Source of the DNA: Rhizobium bangladeshense | GTDB lineage: Bacteria; Pseudomonadota; Alphaproteobacteria; Rhizobiales; Rhizobiaceae | Assembly (NCBI RefSeq): GCF_017357245.1 | Contig: NZ_CP071612.1 | Span: 1,429,001 to 1,493,000 of the forward strand | DNA: 64,000 nucleotides | Direction: 5' to 3' | In this document: positions 25,035 through 33,294 of the stretch, one piece after another | Layout: every line of letters begins with the position of its first letter | Numbering within the stretch: the first letter of the stretch is position 1 | Notes under the pieces: model-generated | Told to the model about the DNA's origin: nothing | Databases searched by the model: none | What the model saw: the letters and a program-made list of their open reading frames with translations, nothing else | Translations under genes and position numbers: made by a program

Positions 25035-25876
25035 GCGCTGGCCTCGTCCGCGCTGGTGGGGAAGACAAGGCCGGACCATTCGGGAAGGGCGAGAGAAACC
25101 GGCGTTTCGCCGGCCAGCAGTGGCGTGCCTTCCGCAATCGCAGCACCGGCACGGTCGATTCGCACGATTGCAAGACCGCTGTCACCCTCAACCGAGCCGA
25201 GTGCCCCCACAACCTTGCCGGCGGCTGTGATCTCCGTGCCGGCGTCAGGCAAGGCCGTCGCGGCGGACACCGTGACGACGCGCCGGCGGGCGGTGCCGCG
25301 GTGCTGCATGCGCGAGACGACCTCCTGGCCGACATAACAGCCTTTCTTGAAGGAGAGGCCGCCGTTCAGATCCATCAGCACGTCATGCGGGAAGGCGTCC
25401 TGCAGGGCGAAGTCCGATCCAGACGTGACGATACCATGGCGGATGCGCAGCGCATCGTAGAGCGATGGCGCGTCATCGCCGTACTTTCCTGACCGGCGGC
25501 TCAGCGTGACGCCCGCCTTGGCGAAGCGGCTATCTCGAGCACCCCCGATGCGGTCGGCATCCTCGCCCCAGCAAACGGTAATGCCATTCTCAGCGAGGGG
25601 CGCAAGCACGACGGCGGCCCGCAGCTTGTACATCGCAAGTCGCTTCGCCAACCCGTCTAGCTCACCTGCGTCGGTTTCGATGAGGTAGCCGTCTCCGTCC
25701 GGCCAGACCATGAAGTCGAACAGGATCTTGCCCTGCGGCGTCAGCAGTGCTCCCGGGCGCGCCTCGTCGGGGCCAAGCGAAATGATATCGGTTGTGATCA
25801 GGTTCTGCAGGAAGGATTGGGCGTCCGCGCCGCCGACGGAGAGCAAGGAGCGGTCTTTGAGGAATACGGCTGGCAT
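25031..25876 (-). CDS. ygfZ: Folate-binding YgfZ/GcvT-like iron-sulfur cluster protein
   Basis: Folate-dependent helper in repair or maturation of iron-sulfur enzymes, related to GcvT. The 281-aa protein has the diagnostic KGCYVGQE motif at residues 178-185 with its redox-active Cys 180, preceded by a GcvT-like fold (LLTPQGKILFDFMVW). Start ATG 25876. It is the first gene of an overlapping three-gene operon with an HD protein and a phosphatase. Confidence 0.92.
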   Translation of the reverse strand: MPAVFLKDRSLLSVGGADAQSFLQNLITTDIISLGPDEARPGALLTPQGKILFDFMVWPDGDGYLIETDAGELDGLAKRLAMYKLRAAVVLAPLAENGITVCWGEDADRIGGARDSRFAKAGVTLSRRSGKYGDDAPSLYDALRIRHGIVTSGSDFALQDAFPHDVLMDLNGGLSFKKGCYVGQEVVSRMQHRGTARRRVVTVSAATALPDAGTEITAAGKVVGALGSVEGDSGLAIVRIDRAGAAIAEGTPLLAGETPVSLALPEWSGLVFPTSADEASA

Positions 25877-25970
25877 GGCGGAACCTGTCGCGTTGGTCGT
25901 CGCTCAGAGGTATGACTTCGTGAGGTAGATCGCAAGCGTCATGCGATATGCGGAAGGCGCAGCGAGGCGG

Positions 25971-26723
25971 TCAGTCGCCCGCGGTAAAGAACTTCCATTT
26001 GCCGTCTGGCGTAATGCCGAGGCGGTAGAAATTATATCCACCGAATTCCTGCATGTCGGCAAGGTCGCCGGCGGTTACGATGCGCAGCAGCTCGACTCGC
26101 TCCGGCGGCGTCAGCGACTTCAGGTCCTTCTCGGCAAAATAGGGCCAGACATACATGTCTTCGGCTGTGCCCTGGCCGACATGGACGAAACCGGTCGACA
26201 TGATGTCGAGCATTATGGCGAGAATTTCGTTCCCATCGGGATCGCCGGAAAGATCCTTCAGGGTGCTGATAGGATCGTCGGTCGCCTCGCCCACCGTCAC
26301 CTGCGTCTGGTCTGAGCCGGTGCCGATCAGGGGCCGCAAACGTTCGAGATCGCCGGAGGCGGCGGCCTCAACGATCTGCTGGCGCATTTTGCGTACCGGC
26401 TCGGGCGCCTTGCTGATGTCGTAAATCACCTCGACCGGCTTGGATGCGTCCTGGGCTCCCGGAGTCTTGTCGACGCCCTGACCGTTCTGGCTATTGACCA
26501 GCGGATCGGCCATGGGAACGCCGGGAGTCGTGCCCTGGGGCTGGTTCTGCCCCTGAGCGTTTCCCTGTGGGGGCGCCTCGCCGGCAGCTTGGCCGGGGAT
26601 CTTGTGGAGTTCCGAAAGCGCGTAGGCGGAGGGCACGAGGAAAACGCTGCCGGCCGCTAGGCTGAACGCAAGCAGCACCGGCGCGAGCCGAATTCGCGAA
26701 ACTTTCTCTTTACCGATGCGCAT
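25971..26723 (-). CDS. Conserved exported protein of unknown function
   Basis: A 250-aa protein with a signal peptide (basic residues 1-12, hydrophobic core to about residue 35, likely cleavage after AYA). A Pro/Gln/Gly-rich linker (about 45-90) follows, then a compact domain with MRQQIVEAAASGDLERLRPL, YVWPYFAEKDLKSLTPPE and a C-terminal TPDGKWKFFTAGD. The last segment resembles secreted proteins of Rhizobiales without assigned function. No catalytic motif seen. It is 18 bp downstream of the small gene at 26742-26999, so the two may be cotranscribed. Confidence 0.75.
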   Translation of the reverse strand: MRIGKEKVSRIRLAPVLLAFSLAAGSVFLVPSAYALSELHKIPGQAAGEAPPQGNAQGQNQPQGTTPGVPMADPLVNSQNGQGVDKTPGAQDASKPVEVIYDISKAPEPVRKMRQQIVEAAASGDLERLRPLIGTGSDQTQVTVGEATDDPISTLKDLSGDPDGNEILAIMLDIMSTGFVHVGQGTAEDMYVWPYFAEKDLKSLTPPERVELLRIVTAGDLADMQEFGGYNFYRLGITPDGKWKFFTAGD

Positions 26724-26741
26724 CGAACTCTCTGATAGTAA

Positions 26742-26999
26742 TTACTGCAGGGTGCGGTTGGCGGAGAATTCGCCGGCAAGCATACGGTCGCGCAGCGAAT
26801 CGAGCAGAGCTTCGGCGCTGTTTTCCCCGTGCAATCTGATGGTTTCGCGCAGGGCATGCGCGATGGCGGCATCAGCGATGATCTCAGGCTCGATCCCGTC
26901 GGCCATGCCGTCGGCCCAAGCCTCGTTCTGGTACTCCAGAGCCGCCTGCATCTTTTCGTGGACGATCATGTCGTCGATGTCGTTGAGGCTTGCTTCCAT
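26742..26999 (-). CDS. Small helical protein of unknown function (85 aa)
   Basis: A predicted all-helical acidic protein beginning MEASLNDIDDMIVHEKMQAA and ending in ANRTLQ, with no recognised motif, signal peptide or membrane segment. The start at 26999 has GAGGAAAAG 6-8 bases upstream; ATG 27023 would add eight residues and also run through that site. It lies in front of the exported protein gene. Function not assigned. Confidence 0.65.
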   Translation of the reverse strand: MEASLNDIDDMIVHEKMQAALEYQNEAWADGMADGIEPEIIADAAIAHALRETIRLHGENSAEALLDSLRDRMLAGEFSANRTLQ

Positions 27000-27102
27000 T
27001 GTCTTTTCCTCAGAACTTCTCATGTCTTACTGCACCGTTAATAACACTAACAGCCTTTTCCCAAAACGACACGTCCGCATGCGAAAACAGGTTAATTAAA
27101 CG

Positions 27103-27519
27103 TCAATTTCCAAAGCGCGAGGTAATTTCTGTGGCGAGTGTTGCACCTTCGTTACGGTAGCGCTCTTCTGCCACGATGGCCGCAGGGGTGCAATCCGTAT
27201 AGACAGAGGCGAAGGCGCGATAGCCGCGATTGAAAGCGGCGGTCAGCCTTTCCTTGCGCTGCGGTTCGTTGCCTGCCTCCGAATCGAGCAGTTGCTTCAT
27301 GCCTTCTCGCCACTCATCACCGCCCGGTGCCTTGCAGAGCGTTCTCAGATAATGCACCGAACCCAGCACTTCGGCGAGCCGCGCCAGCTTGTCGTCATAG
27401 GGCACGGTCGCGACCGGCGGCGCAATCTCCTCCTGCGGAGGCGGCGTATTCTTGCCCTGAGCCATGGTGGGGCCGGCAAGCACGAGCAAGGACAGGACAA
27501 CGCGTCGAACGGGAATCAT
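27103..27519 (-). CDS. Exported TIGR02301-like protein
   Basis: A 138-aa protein with a signal peptide (MIPVRRVVLSLLVLAGPTMA, cleaved before QGKN), a short proline-rich stretch and a helical domain with AEVLGSVHYLRTLC and FNRGYRAFASVYTDC. The two cysteines (in RTLC and YTDC) may pair in the periplasm. The pattern matches the alphaproteobacterial family TIGR02301, whose function is unknown. Start 27519 is chosen so that the signal peptide is N-terminal. It is 59 bp downstream of the Nudix gene. Confidence 0.8.
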   Translation of the reverse strand: MIPVRRVVLSLLVLAGPTMAQGKNTPPPQEEIAPPVATVPYDDKLARLAEVLGSVHYLRTLCKAPGGDEWREGMKQLLDSEAGNEPQRKERLTAAFNRGYRAFASVYTDCTPAAIVAEERYRNEGATLATEITSRFGN

Positions 27520-27578
27520 GGCTTTCAGTTGATACGTTGAGCGTGACGGCAACAAGGCGCGCGTCAAAGTTTCCACTT

Positions 27579-27995
27579 CTATTCACCGCCCGCCAGCTGT
27601 TCCGCGCATTCAAGCACGCTTTGCGGCACAGGCAGCCGCCGGATTTCCTCTACCGTATACCAGCCAAGCGCCGCGGCATCGTCGGCGGCTTCCGCCACCA
27701 TTTCCCGGTCGGCGTCGACGCGAAAGACCGACAGGAAGAAATGGTTCTTGATACTGCCATCCGGCCCATGCGTCTTGAGGTCATAGGTCGAAAACAGCCG
27801 CGGATTATGCGCCGAGATGCCGGTTTCTTCGCGGAACTCCCGCAGTGCCGTCTGCTCCGGCGTTTCGCCCGGCTCGGCGCGCCCGCCGGGAAAGGCATAC
27901 ATATCGGCGGAGGGCGGGTTGCGTCGCAACACGAGAAGGAATCGCCCGTCACGTTCGAGAATGGCGGAGGAGGCGGCTTTGGCGGTGGAGCTCAT
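27579..27995 (-). CDS. Nudix hydrolase
   Basis: A 138-aa pyrophosphohydrolase with an intact Nudix box: G-x5-E-x7-REF-x-EETGI starting in GGRAEPGETPEQ and ending REFREETGI. The domain order (beta strands LLVLRRN..., then box) resembles MutT/ADP-ribose pyrophosphatase-like housecleaning enzymes; substrate unresolved. Start ATG 27995 gives the normal length, while an upstream extension to 28151 runs through repeat-like sequence. Divergent from the UPF0060 gene. Confidence 0.88.
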   Translation of the reverse strand: MSSTAKAASSAILERDGRFLLVLRRNPPSADMYAFPGGRAEPGETPEQTALREFREETGISAHNPRLFSTYDLKTHGPDGSIKNHFFLSVFRVDADREMVAEAADDAAALGWYTVEEIRRLPVPQSVLECAEQLAGGE

Positions 27996-28104
27996 ATCGC
28001 TGCTGCTGTTGTTGTGACTGCCTATTGGATCCGGCGGGCTGATTACCGCAGCCGTGGCTGTGGGCCGCCTCAATTTTCGTGTGGGATAGCTCCCGAGACA
28101 AGCC

Positions 28105-28140
28105 GAAAAAGCTGCGCAGCGGTTCCCGCGATAACGACAT
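28105..28140 (+). repeat. Degenerate RIME1-like fragment, copy E
   Basis: GAAAAAGCTGCGCAGCGG and CGCGATAACGACAT match the central part of the other copies. It lies in the divergent space between the Nudix and UPF0060 genes, so it may overlap their promoters. Confidence 0.5.
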
Positions 28141-28179
28141 TTGTGCAACAAGGAGCCAGCTTATGCGAAAGGGCTTTGC

Positions 28180-28500
28180 GTGACCTATATCATTTACGCC
28201 TTTGCCGCCGTTTTCGAGATCGCCGGCTGCTTCGCCTTCTGGGCCTGGCTGAAGCTCGATAAGCCTATCTGGTGGCTGGTGCCCGGGATGACCTCGCTCG
28301 CGCTTTTCGCGTGGCTTCTGACGCTGGTGCCGAGCGAGGCCGCGGGCCGAACCTTCGCAGCCTATGGCGGCATCTATATCATCGCTTCGCTCTCCTGGCT
28401 GTGGCTGGTCGAAGGCCGCGTTCCCGATCGTTATGATATCAGTGGCGGATTGATCTGCCTTGCCGGGGCAAGCGTCATCCTCTTTCCGCCGCGCGGCTGA
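28180..28500 (+). CDS. UPF0060 (YnfA-like) membrane protein
   Basis: A 106-aa inner-membrane protein with four hydrophobic helices: [55 protein letters not shown] and [14 protein letters not shown]. The family resembles small multidrug-resistance transporters in size and topology, but transport has not been shown. GTG 28180 with AAAGGG 6 bases upstream gives the typical family length; an earlier TTG at 28141 would add 13 residues. Followed after 64 bp by the SRAP gene. Confidence 0.87.
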   Translation: MTYIIYAFAAVFEIAGCFAFWAWLKLDKPIWWLVPGMTSLALFAWLLTLVPSEAAGRTFAAYGGIYIIASLSWLWLVEGRVPDRYDISGGLICLAGASVILFPPRG

Positions 28501-28564
28501 ACACGCGACGCAAAAGCGTGTGGTGCGCCTTGACCGGACTCAGGCCGGGTGCAAAGACAGGCCG

Positions 28565-29329
28565 ATGTGTGGACGTTTCGCCCTGACAAGTTCCAGCGCC
28601 GACCTGCGCAACATCTTCTCCGGTGTCGATCTCGACGATTTTCCGGCGCGCTACAACATTGCCCCGACGCAGCCGATCCTCGTCGTCATCGCAGGCGAGG
28701 GCAGGGAGCGGGGCAGCAACCTGCCCGACCGCCGCGCCGTGCTCGTGCGCTGGGGCTTTACGCCTGGCTGGGTCAAGGATCCGAGGGATTTCCCGCTGCT
28801 TATCAATGCGCGCGCCGAGACCGCGATCGGCAAGGCCTCGTTTCGGGCGGCGATGCGTCATCGCCGCGTGCTCATTCCGGCCTCAGGTTTTTATGAATGG
28901 CATCGCCCATCCAAGGAGAGCGGCGGGAAACCGCAGGCCTATTGGATCAGGCCGCGCCGGGGCGGTGTCGTCGCCTTCGCCGGGCTGATGGAGACATGGT
29001 CCTCGGCCGATGGCTCAGAGGTCGACACCGGTGCGATCCTGACGACATCAGCCAGTGCGGGTATCTCCGCGATCCACGACCGCATGCCAGTCGTCATCAA
29101 GCCCGAGGACTTCTCGCGCTGGCTCGATTGCAAGACGCAGGAGCCGCGCGAGGTGGACGACCTGATGCAGTCTCCTCAGGGCGATTTCTTCGAGGCCATA
29201 CCGGTTTCAGACAAGGTCAACAAGGTTGCCAATATGGGACCGGACCTGCAGGAGCCGGTCGTCAGCGAAAGAACGCTTCCGGCGCCCGAAAAACAAAGGC
29301 CGGACATTGGCCAGCTGAGCTTTTTCTGA
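28565..29329 (+). CDS. SOS response-associated peptidase (SRAP/YedK family)
   Basis: A 254-aa SRAP protein, homologous to HMCES and YedK, which crosslink to abasic sites in single-stranded DNA. The catalytic Cys 2 follows the initiator Met (MCGRF). Other active-site residues are in place: Asn 31 in RYNIAPTQ, Glu 111 in SGFYEWH and His 171 in AIHDRMP. ATG 28565 is the necessary start, since Cys must be residue 2 after Met removal; a longer frame from 28460 would block activity. A short ACACGC/GCGTGT hairpin lies just upstream at about 28500-28520. Confidence 0.93.
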   Translation: MCGRFALTSSSADLRNIFSGVDLDDFPARYNIAPTQPILVVIAGEGRERGSNLPDRRAVLVRWGFTPGWVKDPRDFPLLINARAETAIGKASFRAAMRHRRVLIPASGFYEWHRPSKESGGKPQAYWIRPRRGGVVAFAGLMETWSSADGSEVDTGAILTTSASAGISAIHDRMPVVIKPEDFSRWLDCKTQEPREVDDLMQSPQGDFFEAIPVSDKVNKVANMGPDLQEPVVSERTLPAPEKQRPDIGQLSFF

Positions 29330-29430
29330 ATGATATAGGCCACTTCCGGCACGGCGGCCTGGTCGGCTCATCGGCGATGCCGAAAGCCGGAACGTGAAGC
29401 ACGGACGACTGCTGTTCGAAGTTCGGCGCC

Positions 29431-29577
29431 TCAAGCGGATTTCTTGACACTGTCCGGCTTGTTCTTTGCCATCAGCGATGCCGCGGCAACGGCCTTCAAG
29501 CCGACCGGGCGATAGTTGGCGGCGAGGTCTGGCTTGACCGTCTGCGGTTCGCCCGTACTGTTCTTCTTCGAAGTCAC
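29431..29577 (-). CDS. Small basic protein of unknown function (48 aa)
   Basis: A short gene with a GTG start at 29577 and AAGGAG 7 bases upstream, encoding a Lys-rich protein (begins MTSKKNSTGEPQTVKPDLAA, ends DSVKKSA). An ATG start at 29646 would give 71 aa but lacks a ribosome site. No domain recognised. It contains AANYRPVGLKAVAAASLMA, a possible amphipathic helix. Support is the good initiation region and clear codon bias; function unknown. Confidence 0.6.
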   Translation of the reverse strand: MTSKKNSTGEPQTVKPDLAANYRPVGLKAVAAASLMAKNKPDSVKKSA

Positions 29578-29747
29578 GATACTCTCCTTGCGTGTTGCTT
29601 CCCTGGGTATTGTGAATTTTTGCTGTTTGGTCGGAAATAGCGACAAAACGGCGGCGTCGCCTATCAGGATTTATGAACGCCCACCATAATTCGCGAGGCT
29701 TAACTGAAGCCTACGTTGGTTAATACTTACTGAAGGGAGCTGTTCCG

Positions 29748-29767
29748 AAAAAACCGCAGAGCGGTTT
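29748..29767 (-). terminator. Terminator of the psd-pssA operon
   Basis: On the minus strand: AAACCGC-TCT-GCGGTTT followed by TTT, about 95 bp after the pssA stop. The arm GCGGTTT on the plus strand also belongs to an overlapping 16-base palindrome at 29764-29779. Confidence 0.7.
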
Positions 29768-29779
29768 GCCCGGGCAAAC
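29764..29779. repeat. 16-bp perfect palindrome overlapping the pssA terminator
   Basis: GTTTGCCCGGGCAAAC reads the same on both strands. It shares bases 29764-29767 with the pssA terminator stem, so the two hairpins exclude each other. Confidence 0.7.
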
Positions 29780-29859
29780 GCGCAGAGTTCATCCGGCTAC
29801 AGGTGAGAGCAGGGAGAGAGAAGCATTTCCGGCCAGTTAGGATCCGGAATGCGCGAATG

Positions 29860-30705
29860 TCAGATGTGCCGGCCGATATCGTCGTCGCCGACGCCAGGTT
29901 CCTCGATCGTCAGGGTTCCATATTTCCGCTGCCACTTCCGCGCCCCGAAGGGAAGCGATACGAGATAGGCGGCAACGGTAAAGACCATGACCTCCCAAGT
30001 GTAGCTCATCAGCAGAGCCACATAGAGCACGACGCCGAGCATCATCGGCAGCACAAGATCGCGCCGCAGCTTGTTGCCTTCTGATTTGCCCGACCAAACC
30101 GGTAGCCGGCTGATTAGCAGGAAGGCAATGGCGACGGTATAGATTGAAGAGAGGTAGGCGAAGGTGCGGTCCGTCGCCAGACCGAGGAAGCCGAGATAGA
30201 CCGGCAGCAGCACCAGCATGGCGCCGGCAGGCGCCGGCACGCCGACGAAATATTCCGATTGCCAGCTGGCCTTGTTTTCGCGTTCGGCCATCACATTGAA
30301 GCGGGCAAGGCGAAGCCCCGCGGCGATCGCATAGATCAAGGCGGCGATCCAGCCGAGCGAACGAGCCTGATCGAGAGCAAAAACATATACGACGAGCGCG
30401 GGCGCGACGCCGAAATTGACGATATCGGCAAGCGAATCCATCTGCCCGCCGAATTTCGAGGTCGCCTTCATCAGCCGCGCCACGCGCCCGTCAATCCCGT
30501 CGAGGAATGCAGCGAGCAGCACCATAGCGACCGCGAGCTCGTAACGGTTCTCGAAAGCGAGCCGGATGCCGGTCAACCCCGCGCAGATCGCCAGAATGGT
30601 GATGAGGTTTGGAAAGACGAGGCGGAAGGGGATCTCGCGCAGGCGCGGACCGCGGGCTGAATCATCCGGCCCGTTTGGCTCGAAAGGCGGAAAGGGTGTT
30701 TCCAT
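29860..30705 (-). CDS. pssA: CDP-diacylglycerol--serine O-phosphatidyltransferase
   Basis: Makes phosphatidylserine from CDP-diacylglycerol and serine at the inner membrane; Psd, encoded just upstream, then converts it to phosphatidylethanolamine. The 281-aa protein carries the CDP-alcohol phosphatidyltransferase motif D-G-x2-A-R-x8-G-x3-D-x3-D at residues 72-94, and about seven hydrophobic helices. Start ATG 30705 is supported by the family start; a frame extending upstream overlaps psd. It is 55 bp after psd with no terminator between, so the two form an operon. Confidence 0.93.
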   Translation of the reverse strand: METPFPPFEPNGPDDSARGPRLREIPFRLVFPNLITILAICAGLTGIRLAFENRYELAVAMVLLAAFLDGIDGRVARLMKATSKFGGQMDSLADIVNFGVAPALVVYVFALDQARSLGWIAALIYAIAAGLRLARFNVMAERENKASWQSEYFVGVPAPAGAMLVLLPVYLGFLGLATDRTFAYLSSIYTVAIAFLLISRLPVWSGKSEGNKLRRDLVLPMMLGVVLYVALLMSYTWEVMVFTVAAYLVSLPFGARKWQRKYGTLTIEEPGVGDDDIGRHI

Positions 30706-30760
30706 GTCACTTCCAATCGTTCCTAGAGCAACTTCGCCAAAGGCGCGGTGGTTCCATGCT

Positions 30761-31459
30761 TTAGCTGCGGCGGCTGATGACGGGGCCCTTGGCCGAGGCG
30801 AATTCGGCGATGACCGTCTCCCCGGCAATCGCCGTCTGGCCGAGCGAAACGCGTGGTGCCGCGCCGGCGGGCAGGAACACGTCGAGTCGCGAGCCGAAAC
30901 GGATCAGTCCGAAGCGTTCGCCGGCGTCCAGAGGCTCGTTGGTGTTTGCCCAGCAGAGGATACGCCGCGCCACCAGGCCGGCAATCTGTACGACACCGAT
31001 CTGGCCGTGCCGGGTTTCGATCACCAGTCCGTTGCGCTCGTTGTCTTCGCTGGCCTTGTCGAGCTCGGCGTTGACGAAGCTGCCGGAGCGGTAGTTTATG
31101 CTGACGATGCGCCCGCGCATCGGCGCCCGGTTCACATGGCAGTTGAAGACGTTCATGAAGACCGAGATGCGCAGCATCGGCTCCGAGCCGAGGTCGAGCT
31201 CCGCCGGCGGGGTCACCATCTGGATCGCCGAGACCCTGCCGTCGGCCGGAGAGATCACGAGATCGTCGTCCTGCGGGGTCACCCGCTCGGGATCACGGAA
31301 GAAATAGGCGCACCAGAGCGTAAAGATCATACCGATCCAGAAGAGCGGCTCGAAGATCCAGCCAAGGACCAGCGACGCGACGAAGAAGGCGGCGACGAAG
31401 GGATAACCCTCCTTGTGCACGGGCACGATCGTGTTGCGAACCGTGTTGAACAGGCTCAT
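30761..31459 (-). CDS. psd: Phosphatidylserine decarboxylase proenzyme
   Basis: Decarboxylates phosphatidylserine to phosphatidylethanolamine. The 232-aa form belongs to the short PSD-A class. A transmembrane pair lies at about residues 20-53 ([32 protein letters not shown]). The proenzyme cleaves itself at Gly 189-Ser 190 (IRFGSRLDV), forming the pyruvoyl group. Other conserved sequence is [11 protein letters not shown] and [13 protein letters not shown]. Start ATG 31459; an upstream frame to 31567 has no family support. A hairpin (31490-31510) lies in its leader. Confidence 0.94.
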   Translation of the reverse strand: MSLFNTVRNTIVPVHKEGYPFVAAFFVASLVLGWIFEPLFWIGMIFTLWCAYFFRDPERVTPQDDDLVISPADGRVSAIQMVTPPAELDLGSEPMLRISVFMNVFNCHVNRAPMRGRIVSINYRSGSFVNAELDKASEDNERNGLVIETRHGQIGVVQIAGLVARRILCWANTNEPLDAGERFGLIRFGSRLDVFLPAGAAPRVSLGQTAIAGETVIAEFASAKGPVISRRS

Positions 31460-31829
31460 GGCTGCCGGTCTCCTTGCTTTTCGTTTTTTGCTGGTTAGCG
31501 AAAAACCAGCTCTTGAGCAATGCCGCGGCTCTGGCCCTGGTTCCGACGTCACGGTTCTGAACAACAAAAGCCGGTAACGCTACCCAGTCACCAGCGTAAA
31601 TGTGGAATCGCTAACGTTTTGACCCCACTTTGACCTTTTAACCGCCGTGGGCCTGATGCGGACATCAGACGATTGCAGAACTCGGTCGCTCGCACACGGA
31701 TTTTGCGACAAGAATTCCTCTCATTTTTTTGATGGCTGAGGTCAGTCGTTGAACCCGGGATTTCCGCAGCAGCAGAAAGCTTCCTCGAAATAGCTTGCGA
31801 ATCGCATAAGTGTGTGCTTATGTGTCCGC
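31460..31829. other. 370-bp divergent region between psd and arsR
   Basis: No supportable gene. It holds an inverted repeat GCTGGTT (31490-31496) / AACCAGC (31504-31510) in the psd leader, and the CATAAG palindrome at 31804-31821 next to the arsR start. No clear CTTGAC-type promoter was found for psd. Confidence 0.4.
31804..31821 (+). promoter_or_regulatory. Candidate ArsR operator
   Basis: CATAAG-TGTGTG-CTTATG is a perfect inverted repeat (6-bp arms, 6-bp spacer) ending 8 bp before the arsR start codon. ArsR-type repressors bind such short imperfect palindromes; autorepression by the downstream gene is an inference. Confidence 0.5.
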
Positions 31830-32144
31830 ATGGTTGAGAATGACTTTTTCCGAGCTTTGGCAGACCCGACCCGCCGTGCGATCTTTGAGAAACTGGCGGC
31901 AGGGAGCATGAACGCTAGTGCCCTGCGCGAGGGCATGGAGATTAGCCAGCCGGCGATGTCGCAACACCTCGCAGTTCTGCGAAGTGCAAAGCTCGTGAGG
32001 GAACAACGACAGGGTCGTTTCGTGAATTACGAAGTCAACCCCGATGGGTTGGCTCTCATCGCCCAGTGGCTCGCAAAATACCGCGCCTATTGGCCGGAGC
32101 GTATCGCAGCACTCAAAGTCTTGCTGAAGGACATGGATCAATGA
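31830..32144 (+). CDS. ArsR-family transcriptional regulator
   Basis: A 104-aa winged-helix repressor: FFRALADPTRRAIFEKLAAG, the recognition helix region QPAMSQHLAVLRSAKLV and the wing EQRQGRFVNYEVN. Cysteines or the metal boxes of metal-sensing ArsR proteins (CVC) are absent, so it may not sense metals. It belongs to the sub-group paired with SRPBCC/AHSA1 proteins: the next gene starts inside its stop (ATGA). The start ATG 31830 has no strong ribosome site, and a GTG at 31812 inside the palindrome is a poor alternative. Confidence 0.87.
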   Translation: MVENDFFRALADPTRRAIFEKLAAGSMNASALREGMEISQPAMSQHLAVLRSAKLVREQRQGRFVNYEVNPDGLALIAQWLAKYRAYWPERIAALKVLLKDMDQ

Positions 32145-32500
32145 ACGAAGGGAAGACCAAGGAGCAGGATAGCGGCGTCGAGTTGGAGTTTGACTTGGGC
32201 GATCCACCGCAAAAGGTCTGGCGCGCCGTCACCATTCCCGAACTTCGGGAAAGGTGGTTGCCGAAGGAAGCATTGGCTGATCCCGATGCGATCACCGTCA
32301 CCCCCGGCCAGGAAGTTCGCTACAAACTGCGTGACGAAAACCCGCCTTTCGTTGAAAGCACCGTGACGTTCACGATCACCCCGAATGCCACTGGCGGCAC
32401 CTGCCTTCGGATCGTCCACGAACTGACGGACGCAAGATTCGATGGAATGGCAAGAGCGCCGGCCAACAGCAACAGCCCGCTCCTCATGCTCGCCGCCTGA
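32141..32500 (+). CDS. SRPBCC (AHSA1-like) protein
   Basis: A 119-aa protein starting MNEGKTKEQDSGVELEFDLG, with the fold signature of the SRPBCC/AHSA1 group: PPQKVWRAVTIPELRERWLPKE, then EVRYKLRDENPPFVESTVTF and CLRIVHELTD. Such proteins bind hydrophobic ligands. It overlaps arsR by 4 bases and is the likely regulated partner of the repressor. The C-terminus is short and Ser/Asn-rich rather than a full amphipathic C-terminal helix, so it may be slightly truncated compared with the family. Confidence 0.82.
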   Translation: MNEGKTKEQDSGVELEFDLGDPPQKVWRAVTIPELRERWLPKEALADPDAITVTPGQEVRYKLRDENPPFVESTVTFTITPNATGGTCLRIVHELTDARFDGMARAPANSNSPLLMLAA

Positions 32501-32545
32501 CACGGCAAGCCTTCCCCTTAAATTCTGAAAGTCTGGAGGTCGCCG

Positions 32546-33157
32546 ATGCGCGAAGCGATGCAACTCGTCCCTATGGTCATAGAACAGTCCAGCCGCGGGG
32601 AGCGATCCTTTGATATCTATTCCCGGCTTCTGCGCGAGCGGATTATCTTCCTCAATGGCGAGGTCAACGATACCGTTTCGGCGCTCGTCTGCGCGCAACT
32701 GCTGTTTCTGGAAGGGGAGAACCCCAACAAGCCGATCAACCTCTATATCAATTCGCCGGGCGGCGTCGTGACCAGCGGCCTAGCCATGTACGACACCATG
32801 CGCTTCATCCATGCGCCGGTTCATACACTTTGCATGGGGACGGCCCGTTCAATGGGATCGTTCCTGCTGATGGCAGGCGAACCCGGCGAAAGAGCCGCAT
32901 TACCCAATGCCAGCATCCTCATCCACCAGCCCTCCGGCGGCTTTCAAGGTCAGGCTTCCGACATGCTGATTCATGCCGAGGAAATTTTAAAGACCAAGCA
33001 GCGCATGACGCGGCTCTACGCGGAGCATTGCGGACGGCCGTACGAAGACTTTGAGCGCGGGATGGATCGCGACCGCTTTATGACGGCGGAGGAAGCGCTT
33101 GAATGGGGTCTTATAGACCGTATTCTGAAGGTTCGGGAAGACACGATCAGCCTATAA
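32546..33157 (+). CDS. clpP: ClpP-family serine protease
   Basis: Proteolytic subunit of the Clp protease, 203 aa. The catalytic triad is complete: Ser 102 in ARSMGS, His 127 in IHQPSGG, and Asp 176 in MDRDRFMT. An Arg (101) and Thr (99) replace the usual Ala/Gln of GQAASMG next to the serine, as in paralogues that rhizobia carry beside the tig-clpP-clpX copy. There is no clpX next to it here, so this is probably an accessory clpP copy. CTGGAGGTC before ATG 32546 gives a strong ribosome site. Confidence 0.93.
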   Translation: MREAMQLVPMVIEQSSRGERSFDIYSRLLRERIIFLNGEVNDTVSALVCAQLLFLEGENPNKPINLYINSPGGVVTSGLAMYDTMRFIHAPVHTLCMGTARSMGSFLLMAGEPGERAALPNASILIHQPSGGFQGQASDMLIHAEEILKTKQRMTRLYAEHCGRPYEDFERGMDRDRFMTAEEALEWGLIDRILKVREDTISL

Positions 33158-33294
33158 GCCTTGCCGAAATTTTGATTAAAGCGACACTTGCTTTCTCAAT
33201 TTCTGCGATGTCACAGAATTGGGGGCGGCCTATGGCCGCGCTTTGGCGCATAGTTGCCATCGTGCTTCAAGGGGAAACGCTACCGCCTCCCGCT

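Noticed and set aside
28500..28520. ACACGC/GCGTGT as a terminator of the UPF0060 gene
   Set aside because: Stem is only six pairs with a 9-base loop and no T-run; mentioned only as a hairpin.
33061..33090. Loss of the catalytic Asp in ClpP
   Set aside because: At first the family Asp seemed to be Gly 172, but counting from E. coli Asp 171 (in ERDRFLS) maps it to Asp 176 in DRDRFMT, which is present, so the triad is intact.
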